Below are positions 1 through 6,099 of a stretch of DNA of 6,529 nt, piece after piece. Origin of the DNA: Sulfuritalea sp. (GTDB taxonomy: Bacteria; Pseudomonadota; Gammaproteobacteria; Burkholderiales; Rhodocyclaceae); contig JAPLRA010000179.1 of the NCBI GenBank assembly GCA_026399445.1, forward strand, positions 1 through 6,529, given 5' to 3'. Under the pieces are notes generated by a model. That model was not told the origin of the DNA and did no database searches. It worked only from the letters and a program-made list of their open reading frames with translations. The position numbers and the translations under genes were made by a program. Numbering within the stretch: the stretch's first letter is position 1; every line of letters begins with the position of its first letter.

Positions 1-359
1 ATTTTTGCCTTGTCACCTTCGCTCAGAAACTTGATCACATTGCGCAGCTTGATCTGGTAATCGTTTTCGTCCGTACCCGGCCGGAACTTGACTTCCTTCA
101 CCACCACCTGCTTCTGCTTCAGCTTGGCCTCATGCTGACGCTTGGCCTCTTGATACTTGAACTTGCCGATGTCCATGATCTTGCAGACTGGCGGTACGGC
201 CGTAGGCGCGATTTCCACCAGATCCACACCGGCCTCTTCGGCCAGCGCCAGCGCCTGACGAATCGGGACGATGCCCAGTTGTTCTCCGTCTTCCCCGACC
301 AAGCGAACCTCGGGGGTGGTGATCTCTTCGTTGAGACGCTGCGATTTATCCTGAGCGAT
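1..359 (-). CDS. infC: Translation initiation factor IF-3, 3' end cut by window edge, ATC start codon
   Basis: IF-3 binds the 30S subunit, keeps 50S off and proofreads initiator tRNA and start-codon pairing. About 119 codons are present, covering the N-terminal domain, the linker and the start of the C-terminal domain; the family is usually about 175 aa. The protein begins (M)AQDKSQRLNEEI and contains VCKIMDIGKFKYQEAKRQH followed by the Lys-rich linker and KEVKFRPGTDENDYQIKLRN, all typical of IF-3. The start is ATC at 359-357. GGAG at 372-369 lies 9 nt upstream and an in-frame TGA at 365-363 rules out an earlier start. The first in-frame ATG (176-174) would delete 61 residues. A rare start codon is known to underlie IF-3 autoregulation in Escherichia coli (AUU there), so ATC here probably serves the same purpose. 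One oddity is Ile in the MD-[YF]-G motif, where Tyr or Phe is usual. It lies 27 bases after thrS and is almost certainly co-transcribed. Confidence 0.95.
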   Translation of the reverse strand, partial: MAQDKSQRLNEEITTPEVRLVGEDGEQLGIVPIRQALALAEEAGVDLVEIAPTAVPPVCKIMDIGKFKYQEAKRQHEAKLKQKQVVVKEVKFRPGTDENDYQIKLRNVIKFLSEGDKAK

Positions 360-390
360 GGTTCAAATCTCCAAAAAATTCAAAAAATCA
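357..390 (-). promoter_or_regulatory. thrS-infC junction: U-rich stretch, Shine-Dalgarno and ATC start
   Basis: Read on the minus strand, the thrS stop TGA (390-388) is followed by two T6 runs (387-382 and 378-373), then GGAG (372-369), a 9-nt spacer containing the TGA at 365-363, and the ATC start (359-357). There is no stem before the T-runs, so this is not an intrinsic terminator. U-rich sequence just upstream of a Shine-Dalgarno is a known context for ribosomal protein S1 binding; whether it acts so here is inference. The short gap supports one mRNA for thrS and infC. Confidence 0.7.
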
Positions 391-2304
391 GGCCGCTACG
401 CTTCTGATGCATTTCTCATGCAACAGACGTTCGATCAAGGCCTGGGGGGACATCTGCCCGAGATCCTGATTGCCGCGGGCACGTAAAGCAACCAACCCAG
501 CGGCCTTTTCCTTGTCGCCAACAACAACGATATAAGGCCGCTTCAACAAGCTATGTTCGCGTATTTTATAGTTTATTTTCTCTCCGCGCAAATCGCTCTC
601 GACCCTCAGCCCCGCTTCGCGCAGCATTTTCGCCACATTTTCGGCGTAATCCGTCTGTGCTTCCGAAATATTCATGACCACCACCTGCACCGGCGCCAGC
701 CACAGCGGGAAGGCGCCGGCATGATTTTCAACCAGAATCCCGATGAAACGCTCCAGCGAGCCGAGGATCGCCCTATGCAGCATCACGGGCGTATGGCGAC
801 TGTTGTCCTCGCCGACATATTCGGCACCGAGGCGCCCAGGCATCGAAAAGTCGACCTGCACCGTGCCGCATTGCCAGGAACGGCCGATGGCATCCTTGAT
901 GTGGAACTCGATCTTCGGTCCGTAAAACGCCCCTTCGCCCGGCAATTCATCCCAGGTCAAGCCGCTGGCGGTCAGCGCCGCGCGCAAGGAACTCTCAGCC
1001 TTGTCCCACAGATGATCTTCGCCGACCCGGCCTTCCGGGCGCAACGCCAGCTTGACCGCAACTTCGTTGAAACCGAAATCCGCATAAACCTCGCGCAGCA
1101 GATCATTGAAGGCGGTAACCTCCGACTGAATCTGGTCTTCGGTGCAAAAAATGTGTCCATCGTCCTGGGTAAAGGCCCGCACGCGCATCACGCCGTGCAG
1201 TGCGCCCGAGGGTTCATTGCGGTGGCAGGATCCGAACTCGCCGTAGCGCAGCGGCAACTCGCGATAGGAACGCACGTCGGTATTGAAAATCTGCACATGG
1301 CCTGGGCAGTTCATCGGCTTCACTGCGTAGTCGCGGCTCTCCGACTCGGTGGTGAACATGTTGTGCTTGAAATGTTCCCAGTGGCCGGAGCGCTCCCACA
1401 GGCTGCGATCGAGGATCTGGGGACAGCGGACTTCCTGATAGCCATTGTCACGGTAGACGCGGCGCATGTACTGCTCTACCTCCTGCCACACGGTCCAGCC
1501 GTGCGGATGCCAGAACACCATGCCCGGCGCTTCTTCCTGTAGGTGGAACAGATCAAGTTGCCGACCGAGCTTGCGATGGTCGCGCTTCTCGGCTTCCTCC
1601 AGCATGTGCAGGTAGGCGTCCAGTTCATCCTTCTTCGCCCATGCGGTGCCGTAGATACGTTGCAGTTGCTCGTTCTTCTGGTCGCCTCGCCAGTAGGCGC
1701 CGGCGACCTTCATCAGCTTGAAGACCTTGAGTTTGCCTGTGGATGGCACGTGAGGGCCACGGCAAAGGTCAATGAAGTCACCCTCGCGGTACAGCGATAC
1801 GTCTTCGCCCTGAGGAATCGCTGCAATCAGCTCCGCCTTGTAGTGTTCGCCGATCGACTTGAAGAATTCGACCGCCTTGTCGCGCGACCAGACTTCGCGG
1901 CTAACCGGAACGTCCTTCTTCGCCAGCTCGGCCATGCGCTTTTCGATGGTCTCCAGGTCTTCCGGCGTGAAGGGTCGCTTGCAGGCAAAGTCGTAGTAGA
2001 AACCGTTGTCGATCACCGGGCCGATGGTCACCTGCGCCTCGGGAAACAGTTCCTTGACTGCGTAAGCCATGAGATGCGAGGTCGAATGGCGAATGATGTC
2101 GAGGCCGTCGGCATCCTTGTCGGTGACGATCGCGAGTTGCATGTCGCGCTCGATCAGGAACGAGGTATCGACCAGCGTGCCATCGACGCGACCGGCCAGT
2201 GCCGCCTTGGCCAGCCCGGCACCAATCGAGGCCGCCACTTCGGCTACCGTCAACGCTTGCGGGTATTCGCGTTTCGATCCATCGGGCAGGGTGATTACCG
2301 GCAT
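388..2304 (-). CDS. thrS: Threonyl-tRNA synthetase
   Basis: Cytoplasmic class II synthetase that charges tRNA-Thr with threonine and hydrolyses mischarged Ser-tRNA-Thr. It is 638 aa; the E. coli enzyme is 642. Domains: TGS (about 1-62, MPVITLPDGSKREYP); editing domain with HSTSH (His73, His77) and CRGPH (Cys181, His185); class II catalytic core (about 245-530) with the zinc ligands Cys333 (MNCPGH), His384 (DDGHIF) and His510 (MLHRAILGS), motif 2 around CHRNEPSGALHG and motif 3 HRAILGSLERF; anticodon-binding domain (about 536-632, LAPVQVVVMNI to the end). All key residues are present. The reading frame is open for 27 codons further upstream, but the start at 2304 is chosen because the TGS domain begins there and GGAG (2317-2314) sits 9 nt before it. 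It is the upstream gene of the conserved thrS-infC operon. Confidence 0.98.
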   Translation of the reverse strand: MPVITLPDGSKREYPQALTVAEVAASIGAGLAKAALAGRVDGTLVDTSFLIERDMQLAIVTDKDADGLDIIRHSTSHLMAYAVKELFPEAQVTIGPVIDNGFYYDFACKRPFTPEDLETIEKRMAELAKKDVPVSREVWSRDKAVEFFKSIGEHYKAELIAAIPQGEDVSLYREGDFIDLCRGPHVPSTGKLKVFKLMKVAGAYWRGDQKNEQLQRIYGTAWAKKDELDAYLHMLEEAEKRDHRKLGRQLDLFHLQEEAPGMVFWHPHGWTVWQEVEQYMRRVYRDNGYQEVRCPQILDRSLWERSGHWEHFKHNMFTTESESRDYAVKPMNCPGHVQIFNTDVRSYRELPLRYGEFGSCHRNEPSGALHGVMRVRAFTQDDGHIFCTEDQIQSEVTAFNDLLREVYADFGFNEVAVKLALRPEGRVGEDHLWDKAESSLRAALTASGLTWDELPGEGAFYGPKIEFHIKDAIGRSWQCGTVQVDFSMPGRLGAEYVGEDNSRHTPVMLHRAILGSLERFIGILVENHAGAFPLWLAPVQVVVMNISEAQTDYAENVAKMLREAGLRVESDLRGEKINYKIREHSLLKRPYIVVVGDKEKAAGLVALRARGNQDLGQMSPQALIERLLHEKCIRSVAA

Positions 2305-2327
2305 TTCAGCTTGCTCCAGAAAAGCAA

Positions 2328-2368
2328 CAGGGCGCACGGTTCTCGCGGAAATCACGCAGTGCGCCCTG
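2328..2368 (-). promoter_or_regulatory. Stem-loop in the thrS leader, possible autoregulatory operator
   Basis: Positions 2328-2337 (CAGGGCGCAC) and 2359-2368 (GTGCGCCCTG) form a perfect 10-bp inverted repeat with a 21-nt loop, extendable by one G-U pair at the base in the thrS-sense RNA. It lies 23 nt upstream of the thrS start and 10 nt upstream of the Shine-Dalgarno, within the predicted leader. In E. coli the thrS leader folds into tRNA-like stems bound by ThrRS to repress translation. Position and size suggest a similar role here, but the loop does not clearly mimic the tRNA-Thr anticodon loop. There is no U-run after the stem, so it is not a terminator. Confidence 0.45.
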
Positions 2369-2385
2369 CAAATCAATTTAGGCAA

Positions 2386-2391
2386 ATTTTA
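2386..2391 (-). promoter_or_regulatory. thrS: Candidate -10 element for thrS-infC
   Basis: The minus strand reads TGTGATAAAATTTG here. TAAAAT (2391-2386) matches 5 of 6 bases of the sigma-70 -10 consensus, with TG a few bases upstream. No good -35 is visible at 17-18 bp. A start near 2379 would give a leader of about 75 nt that contains the stem-loop at 2328-2368. Based on consensus matching only. Confidence 0.35.
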
Positions 2392-2455
2392 TCACAGCGT
2401 CTCTCTGCCTTACGGCATGATTCTGTTCCGGCCACCGGTCAGAGAAAGGGCAAGC

Positions 2456-2881
2456 ATGGACATCGATGGATTCATGGAGAGCTACAAACACGCCTGGGAA
2501 ACCAGTGACGAGAATCTGCTGGCATCGCTTTTCACACCGGAAGGCACCTATCGCAACACTCCGTTTGCCATGCAGCAGGGTCATGAGGCGATCAAGCAGT
2601 ACTGGCAGCGCACCAAGTTGCAGACCGACATCAAGCTCACCTACGAAGTTCTCGAGCGCCACGCCCGCGGCGGCATCGCCCACTGGCACACCACCTACCA
2701 AGTGACGTCCGAAGACATGTTCAAGATGTGGGCGGCATCGACCGGCACCAACATGCTGGCGCGCAAGGAGGGCGATCCGTTGCCGCGTCTTGCGCTTGAC
2801 GGCATGGCGGTAGTTGAATTCGACGCAGGAGGCCTCTGCCGCGACCTCCGCCTCTGGTGGCACAGCCAGATCGACGACTGA
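2456..2881 (+). CDS. NTF2/SnoaL-like domain protein
   Basis: A 141-aa soluble protein with no signal peptide or membrane segment. It has the pattern of the NTF2-like (SnoaL-like) alpha+beta barrel. An N-terminal helix carries YKHAWETSDENLLASLFTPEG (residues 10-30), then TYRNTPF, GHEAIKQYWQR (42-52), and at the end the strands LDGMAVVEFDAGGLCRDLRLWWH (114-136), where aromatic residues line the pocket in this fold. Members include small-molecule isomerases, hydrolases, dehydratases and many proteins of unknown role, so the substrate cannot be named. The start at 2456 is preceded by AAAGG (2445-2449) with 6-nt spacing. The frame is open well upstream, but that part overlaps thrS on the other strand and lacks family similarity. 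It is transcribed divergently from thrS, is monocistronic, and is followed by a terminator-like hairpin. Confidence 0.85.
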   Translation: MDIDGFMESYKHAWETSDENLLASLFTPEGTYRNTPFAMQQGHEAIKQYWQRTKLQTDIKLTYEVLERHARGGIAHWHTTYQVTSEDMFKMWAASTGTNMLARKEGDPLPRLALDGMAVVEFDAGGLCRDLRLWWHSQIDD

Positions 2882-2889
2882 CGCAAATC

Positions 2890-2966
2890 CTGGGATACCG
2901 TCTCCGTCCAAAGGGGCGGAGACATATCGCTGGGATACCGTCCCCGCCCTGCGGGACGGAGACATA
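2890..2966. repeat. Two tandem imperfect palindromes, 40-bp period
   Basis: Two units of about 37 bp begin CTGGGATACCGT and end CGGAGACATA (2890-2926 and 2930-2966). Each is itself an inverted repeat. In unit 1, arms 2900-2909 and 2914-2923 pair over 10 bp with one G-U and a 4-nt loop. In unit 2, arms 2940-2949 and 2954-2963 pair with two mismatches. In addition, the left arm of unit 1 is a perfect 10-bp complement of the right arm of unit 2, so two small hairpins or one long one can form. This resembles REP/BIME-type intergenic elements. They lie between the SnoaL-like gene and its terminator-like hairpin. Confidence 0.75.
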
Positions 2967-2968
2967 AA

Positions 2969-3006
2969 ACAAAACGGCCACAGGAACAATCCTGCGGCCG
3001 TTTGTT
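2969..3006. terminator. Bidirectional intrinsic terminator
   Basis: Arms 2972-2985 and 2990-3003 form a 14-bp stem with a single A/C mismatch and a 4-nt loop; a one-base bulge lets it extend through AACAAA/TTTGTT. On the plus strand it ends in TTTGTT, 90-odd bases after the stop of the SnoaL-like gene. On the minus strand it is followed by a better T-rich tract (GTTTTGTTTTATG). It should terminate the plus-strand transcript and block transcription arriving from the right. Confidence 0.65.
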
Positions 3007-3415
3007 GGTGTTGGTAGCTGGCACAGTCTGCCCCAAACCTGTCTCAGGCACATATCCCCTGTAACAGGGAAAAATTCAGGGAATTCTGCCGGAAATGGCC
3101 TACTCCCCCTCCGTCACAATCCTTGAAAAGCGCTATTTGACTGGAGATTGTGCCAACCCTCCCAAAACATGGTCTGAAAGCAACAGGGAATGCTGGATCA
3201 AAAAACTGGGCGAAGAGCGTCTGCTTCTCGGAAGGCAACCATACGGAGGGAACATCGTAAGCGTCCAACCACACCATCTGTGCTGACTGTGTGATGCCAA
3301 CCGGCCTGTCGCAGCGTTCAGCAAGAATCAGCACCATCAGTTTGTATAGCCGCATACGATAAACCTGACGGGCAGATCGACTTCAGCCTGGCAGATATCC
3401 AGTTAGACTAGCGGC
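3007..3415. other. Intergenic stretch with no supportable gene
   Basis: About 410 bases between the terminator and the sensor kinase, visibly less GC-rich than the genes around it. A 103-codon minus-strand frame (3355-3044, MRLYKLMVLILAERCDRPVG...) and a 63-codon plus-strand frame (3095-3286) overlap each other. Neither resembles a family I know, and neither has a convincing ribosome-binding site. A 13-bp palindrome (CCCTGT-A-ACAGGG, 3057-3069) is the only clear symmetric site. The right end (3311-3360) holds phased repeats and probably the sensor kinase promoter. It could include the decayed remnant of a gene or mobile element. Confidence 0.5.
3311..3360 (+). promoter_or_regulatory. Candidate control region of the sensor kinase gene with 10-bp phased repeats
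   Basis: Three units at 3311, 3321 and 3331 begin with GCA and contain TCA (GCAGCGTTCA, GCAAGAATCA, GCACCATCA), so TCAGCA recurs with a 10-bp period. GCAAGAA followed by GCA ten bases on partly matches the TGCAAG-N4-TGCAAG module found before the regulator gene. TACGAT (3355-3360) is a weak -10 candidate at nearly the spacing seen there. The match is short and could be chance. Confidence 0.25.
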
Positions 3416-5290
3416 ATGGTCCATCGCTGCTTCGCCCGATACCTGCTGATCTTCCTGCTCTGCATGCAGGCCGCTTCGCTGTCCGCGTCAGTGCCAATGC
3501 CTCGATTGAGCGATCTTGCCGTGCTGGAAGACAAGACCGGCATGGAAGACATTCAGAGCATCACCGCCGCCACCGGCTTCAACCCATTGTCTGGTGGCAC
3601 CTTTTCTGGCGGCTACACGCACAGCGTACATTGGCTGCGCTTCACCGTAGTGGCCCCGGCCGGTGAATGGTGGCTCGATATTTTGCCGCCCTATCTGGAA
3701 GATCTGCGGCTCTACGAGCCCGATCCGGCGCACCCAGGCACCTTTGTCGAACGCCGCGCCGGCTTCGCATTGCCCTTCGCTGCGCGCGAAGTCGACTACC
3801 GCGGATTCGTCTTCAAGCTGCGGCACGCCGACGACGCCCCGCGCACCTATTATCTGAGGCTGGACACCGATTCCACCTCGATCATCGTGCCGCGCCTGTG
3901 GGCGCCGGAAGCCTTCTTCGCCAACAACGCGCTCGAGGCCGGGCTCTTGATGACGGTGCTCGCCGTGCTGCTGACGGTGGTGCTGTTCAACGTCAACAAC
4001 TGGTTCTTGCGGCGCGACAGTTTCACCCTCTGGTTTCTGGCCTACCTGATCAGCCTGGCGATCAACTTTGCCGGCAGCGACGGTTTCATCCAGCAATATT
4101 TTGGATTCGATTGGGCAGCGGCCAACCTGTACCCGATTCACGTTTCAGGGTTCTGCAGCCTGGCCTTCGGCTACGCGTTTTACCGGCGCCTGTTCCTGAT
4201 CGAGCGCTCCCAGCGCATCCTGTTCCGGCTCTACGAAGGCAATTTCTGGCTGGCGCTTCTGGCCATCGCTTCCGTACCGCTCGGCTATTTCGTCGAAATC
4301 ATGCCCCTGATCAGCGCCCTTGTGCCGCCGATGATACTGTTGGGCACCGGGCTGTCGGTCCGGCTCTGGCAACGCAAGGAAACCGGCGGCAGCATGCTGC
4401 TCGCCGCCAACCTGATCAGCATGTCAAGCATCGGCATGGTGTTCCTCAACCTGACGGGAGTGATATCCGGCGGCATCGTGATGCTGTACAGCCTGCAGAT
4501 CGCCTCGCTCGGCACCGTCGTTGCACTGCAGCTTGCGCTCAGCAGCCGTTACCGCGCAGAACACGAAGAGACGCTGCGGGCGCATGAGGCCGCGCGCGTG
4601 GCGGAGGCAAAGGCACAGTACGAGCACGCTGGCAGCGTCCGCAAAGGCCGGATGCTTTCCATGCTGACTCACGAGTTGCGCAACGGGCTTTCGGTGTTGC
4701 GCATGACCATCAATTGCCAGCCGATGGATGCCTCCATGATTGAAATGTCCGAGCGGGCCATCAACGGCATCACCGAGGTAATCGAGCGTTCGCTGCAGGC
4801 CGAAAGGCTGGTCGACGGCGCGACGGTCATGGAGTCCCTGCCCTGTGACCTCGCCGGCATGGTCGAGGCGATTACCGCCGATTCCCAGGACCCGGAGCGC
4901 ATCCGGCTCGACATCGCGACGCGCCCCATGCTCGACACCGACCTCAAGCTGCTGCGCGTGATCCTCGCCAACCTGATCGAAAACGCGCTGAAATACGGCG
5001 CGAAAGATGCCCCGGTGCAGGTCTCCGTGGCGATCGAAAGCGCGCCCTCCGCAGCCGTTGTCGTCACGGTTTCCAACGCCGTCGGCCGCGCCGGCCGTCC
5101 CGATCCGGAGCGGGTCTTCGAAAAATATTACCGTTCGCCGCAGGCCCAGGGCTATACCGGTTCCGGGGTCGGGCTCCACCTCGCTGGCCAACTGGCGCGC
5201 ATGCTGGGCGGCAAGCTGCGTTATCTTGCCGGAACGGAAGCGGTGGTGTTCCAGTTGCGGCTGCAAGGAGTTGCAAGCTTTGCCGTTTGA
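3416..5290 (+). CDS. 7TMR-DISM sensor histidine kinase
   Basis: A 624-aa inner-membrane sensor kinase that should phosphorylate the response regulator encoded next to it. A signal peptide (1-25, hydrophobic YLLIFLLCMQAA) supports the start at 3416 even though the Shine-Dalgarno is weak. Residues about 30-165 form a periplasmic DISMED2-type sensing domain (HSVHWLRFTV, YYLRLDTDSTSI). Seven helices follow, at about 173-195, 203-220, 238-256, 275-294, 296-316, 326-347 and 352-376, then a coiled coil (378-410). The H-box is SMLTHELRNGLS with His419; Gly424 stands where Pro is usual. The ATPase has its N-box at LANLIENALKYG (Asn519, Asn523), an F-box at VFEKYYRS and a G2 box at TGSGVGLHLA. The G1 box is unusual: VSNAVGRAG, with Asn554 in place of the usual Asp, a variant I recall from other VSN-type kinases. 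DISM domains are thought to bind small, often carbohydrate-like ligands; the ligand here is unknown. Confidence 0.92.
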   Translation: MVHRCFARYLLIFLLCMQAASLSASVPMPRLSDLAVLEDKTGMEDIQSITAATGFNPLSGGTFSGGYTHSVHWLRFTVVAPAGEWWLDILPPYLEDLRLYEPDPAHPGTFVERRAGFALPFAAREVDYRGFVFKLRHADDAPRTYYLRLDTDSTSIIVPRLWAPEAFFANNALEAGLLMTVLAVLLTVVLFNVNNWFLRRDSFTLWFLAYLISLAINFAGSDGFIQQYFGFDWAAANLYPIHVSGFCSLAFGYAFYRRLFLIERSQRILFRLYEGNFWLALLAIASVPLGYFVEIMPLISALVPPMILLGTGLSVRLWQRKETGGSMLLAANLISMSSIGMVFLNLTGVISGGIVMLYSLQIASLGTVVALQLALSSRYRAEHEETLRAHEAARVAEAKAQYEHAGSVRKGRMLSMLTHELRNGLSVLRMTINCQPMDASMIEMSERAINGITEVIERSLQAERLVDGATVMESLPCDLAGMVEAITADSQDPERIRLDIATRPMLDTDLKLLRVILANLIENALKYGAKDAPVQVSVAIESAPSAAVVVTVSNAVGRAGRPDPERVFEKYYRSPQAQGYTGSGVGLHLAGQLARMLGGKLRYLAGTEAVVFQLRLQGVASFAV

Positions 5291-5303
5291 GATGCGATTA
5301 AAT
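5262..5303 (+). promoter_or_regulatory. Promoter-like module copy 1 before the response regulator gene (operator plus -10)
   Basis: TGCAAG at 5262-5267 and again at 5272-5277, exactly 10 bp apart, continuing as CTTTGCCG to 5285. A -10-like TTAAAT lies at 5298-5303. The same 24-bp block, with one mismatch and the same 12-bp gap to a TCAAAT, recurs at 6027-6068. OmpR-family regulators bind tandem direct repeats about one helical turn apart, often overlapping the -35 region, and this block covers where -35 would be. It lies inside the last codons of the kinase gene. A start near 5310 would give the regulator an almost leaderless mRNA, in keeping with its missing Shine-Dalgarno. Confidence 0.5.
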
Positions 5304-5311
5304 CGACACTT

Positions 5312-6004
5312 ATGTCTTCCGGCCTGAAAATAGCTGTCGTCGAGGATCACGAGGATCTGCGTAATCTGTTCGTCGGTTTTTTGAACGGACAATCCCACGA
5401 TGTCGCCGGTTTCAGCTGCGCCGACGAGCTTGACGAGCACCTGGCCGACAACGCCGTCGACCTGATGATCCTCGACCTGAACCTGCCGGGCGAAGACGGC
5501 TTCAGCATCGCGCAGCGCTTCCGCGCGGTGCATCCCGATCTTCACATCATCATGCTCACCGCCCGCACCGCGGTCTCGGACCGGATCAAGGGTTACGCCA
5601 GCGGCGCCGACCTGTATCTCTCCAAGCCGGTCTCGCCGGCCGAACTGGGCGCCGCCGTCGGCAGCGTGGCGCGGCGAGTCTTCAACGAGGCCAACCGGCG
5701 GACCGTGCTCACGCTCGATACGGTGCGCCAGGTGTTGCGCGGCGACACAGCCGAGGTAGCCATCGGCAAGCTCGAAGTGGTCCTGCTCAAAAGCCTGGCG
5801 GAAGCGCCGGGACAAAAGCTCGAGTACTGGCGCTTGCTGGAACTGCTCAGTCTGGACCCGGACGACAAGAGCAAATCGGCACTTGAAGTCCGCATCTCGC
5901 GCCTGAAGAAGAAAATGACCGAGGCCGGCGCGCCCGACCCGGCCATCAAGTCGCTCTGGAAAGAAGGCTATCAACTCTGCACGGCGGTGTCTCTCGACAC
6001 CTGA
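5312..6004 (+). CDS. OmpR-family DNA-binding response regulator
   Basis: A 230-aa cytoplasmic regulator. The receiver domain (about 5-120) has the acidic pair Glu11/Asp12 (VVEDHEDL), phospho-acceptor Asp55 (LMILDLNLPGEDG), Thr83 (MLTARTA), switch residue Tyr102 and Lys105 followed by Pro (YLSKP). The output domain (about 130-225) fits a winged helix, with a likely recognition helix at KSALEVRISRLKKKM (188-202). It is divergent: the usual C-terminal RGxGYxL wing reads WKEGYQL. It lies 21 bases after the kinase stop and in the same frame, with only that TGA between them. The start at 5312 is the first standard start codon after the TGA, but no Shine-Dalgarno precedes it. Translation may depend on coupling to the kinase or on a leaderless transcript. 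The direct repeats on both sides of the gene are its likely binding sites. Confidence 0.93.
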   Translation: MSSGLKIAVVEDHEDLRNLFVGFLNGQSHDVAGFSCADELDEHLADNAVDLMILDLNLPGEDGFSIAQRFRAVHPDLHIIMLTARTAVSDRIKGYASGADLYLSKPVSPAELGAAVGSVARRVFNEANRRTVLTLDTVRQVLRGDTAEVAIGKLEVVLLKSLAEAPGQKLEYWRLLELLSLDPDDKSKSALEVRISRLKKKMTEAGAPDPAIKSLWKEGYQLCTAVSLDT

Positions 6005-6026
6005 GTCACGCTTTCCCCGGCGCGCA

Positions 6027-6068
6027 TGCAAGAAGTTGCAAGCTTTGCCGAAATCGATCCGCTCAAAT
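6027..6068 (+). promoter_or_regulatory. Promoter-like module copy 2 before the export operon (operator plus -10)
   Basis: TGCAAG at 6027-6032 and 6037-6042 followed by CTTTGCCG to 6050; 23 of 24 bases match copy 1 at 5262-5285. TCAAAT (6063-6068) begins 13 bases after the repeat end, exactly as TTAAAT does in copy 1, and the bases before it also agree (GATNCGN). The module lies just after the regulator's stop and 32 bases before the small ORF at 6100, where a promoter for the downstream genes would be expected. No terminator is visible between the regulator and this site, so read-through is also possible. Confidence 0.5.
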
Positions 6069-6099
6069 GACACCACCATCCGGATCAGACCGTGCCTAA

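Noticed and set aside
360..390. Intrinsic terminator between thrS and infC because of the two T-runs
   Set aside because: No stem precedes the T-runs, and the genes form a conserved operon.
132..407. 91-codon plus-strand frame opposite infC
   Set aside because: Shadow of infC, whose IF-3 signature sequence is unmistakable.
2305..2385. 27-codon N-terminal extension of thrS
   Set aside because: The TGS domain begins at the downstream Met, which has a well-placed GGAG; the extension would translate across the leader stem-loop.
2069..2455. Long N-terminal extension of the SnoaL-like protein
   Set aside because: It overlaps thrS on the opposite strand and does not resemble the family; the Met at 2456 has AAAGG at good spacing and matches the normal fold start.
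553..2508. Two long plus-strand frames (329 and 321 codons) opposite thrS
   Set aside because: Antisense shadows of thrS, whose protein is complete with all catalytic residues; neither frame resembles a protein family.
2890..2966. CRISPR array
   Set aside because: Only two units, each palindromic throughout, with a spacing of a few bases and no variable spacers.
2378..3053. Several minus-strand frames opposite the SnoaL-like gene and the repeats
   Set aside because: They are antisense shadows and run through palindromic repeats and the terminator; their repeated peptide pieces only mirror the DNA repeats.
4424..6079. 551-codon minus-strand open frame opposite the kinase and regulator genes
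   Set aside because: It spans two well-supported plus-strand genes, is rich in His, Asp, Gly and Arg as antisense frames of GC-rich genes are, and shows no domain.
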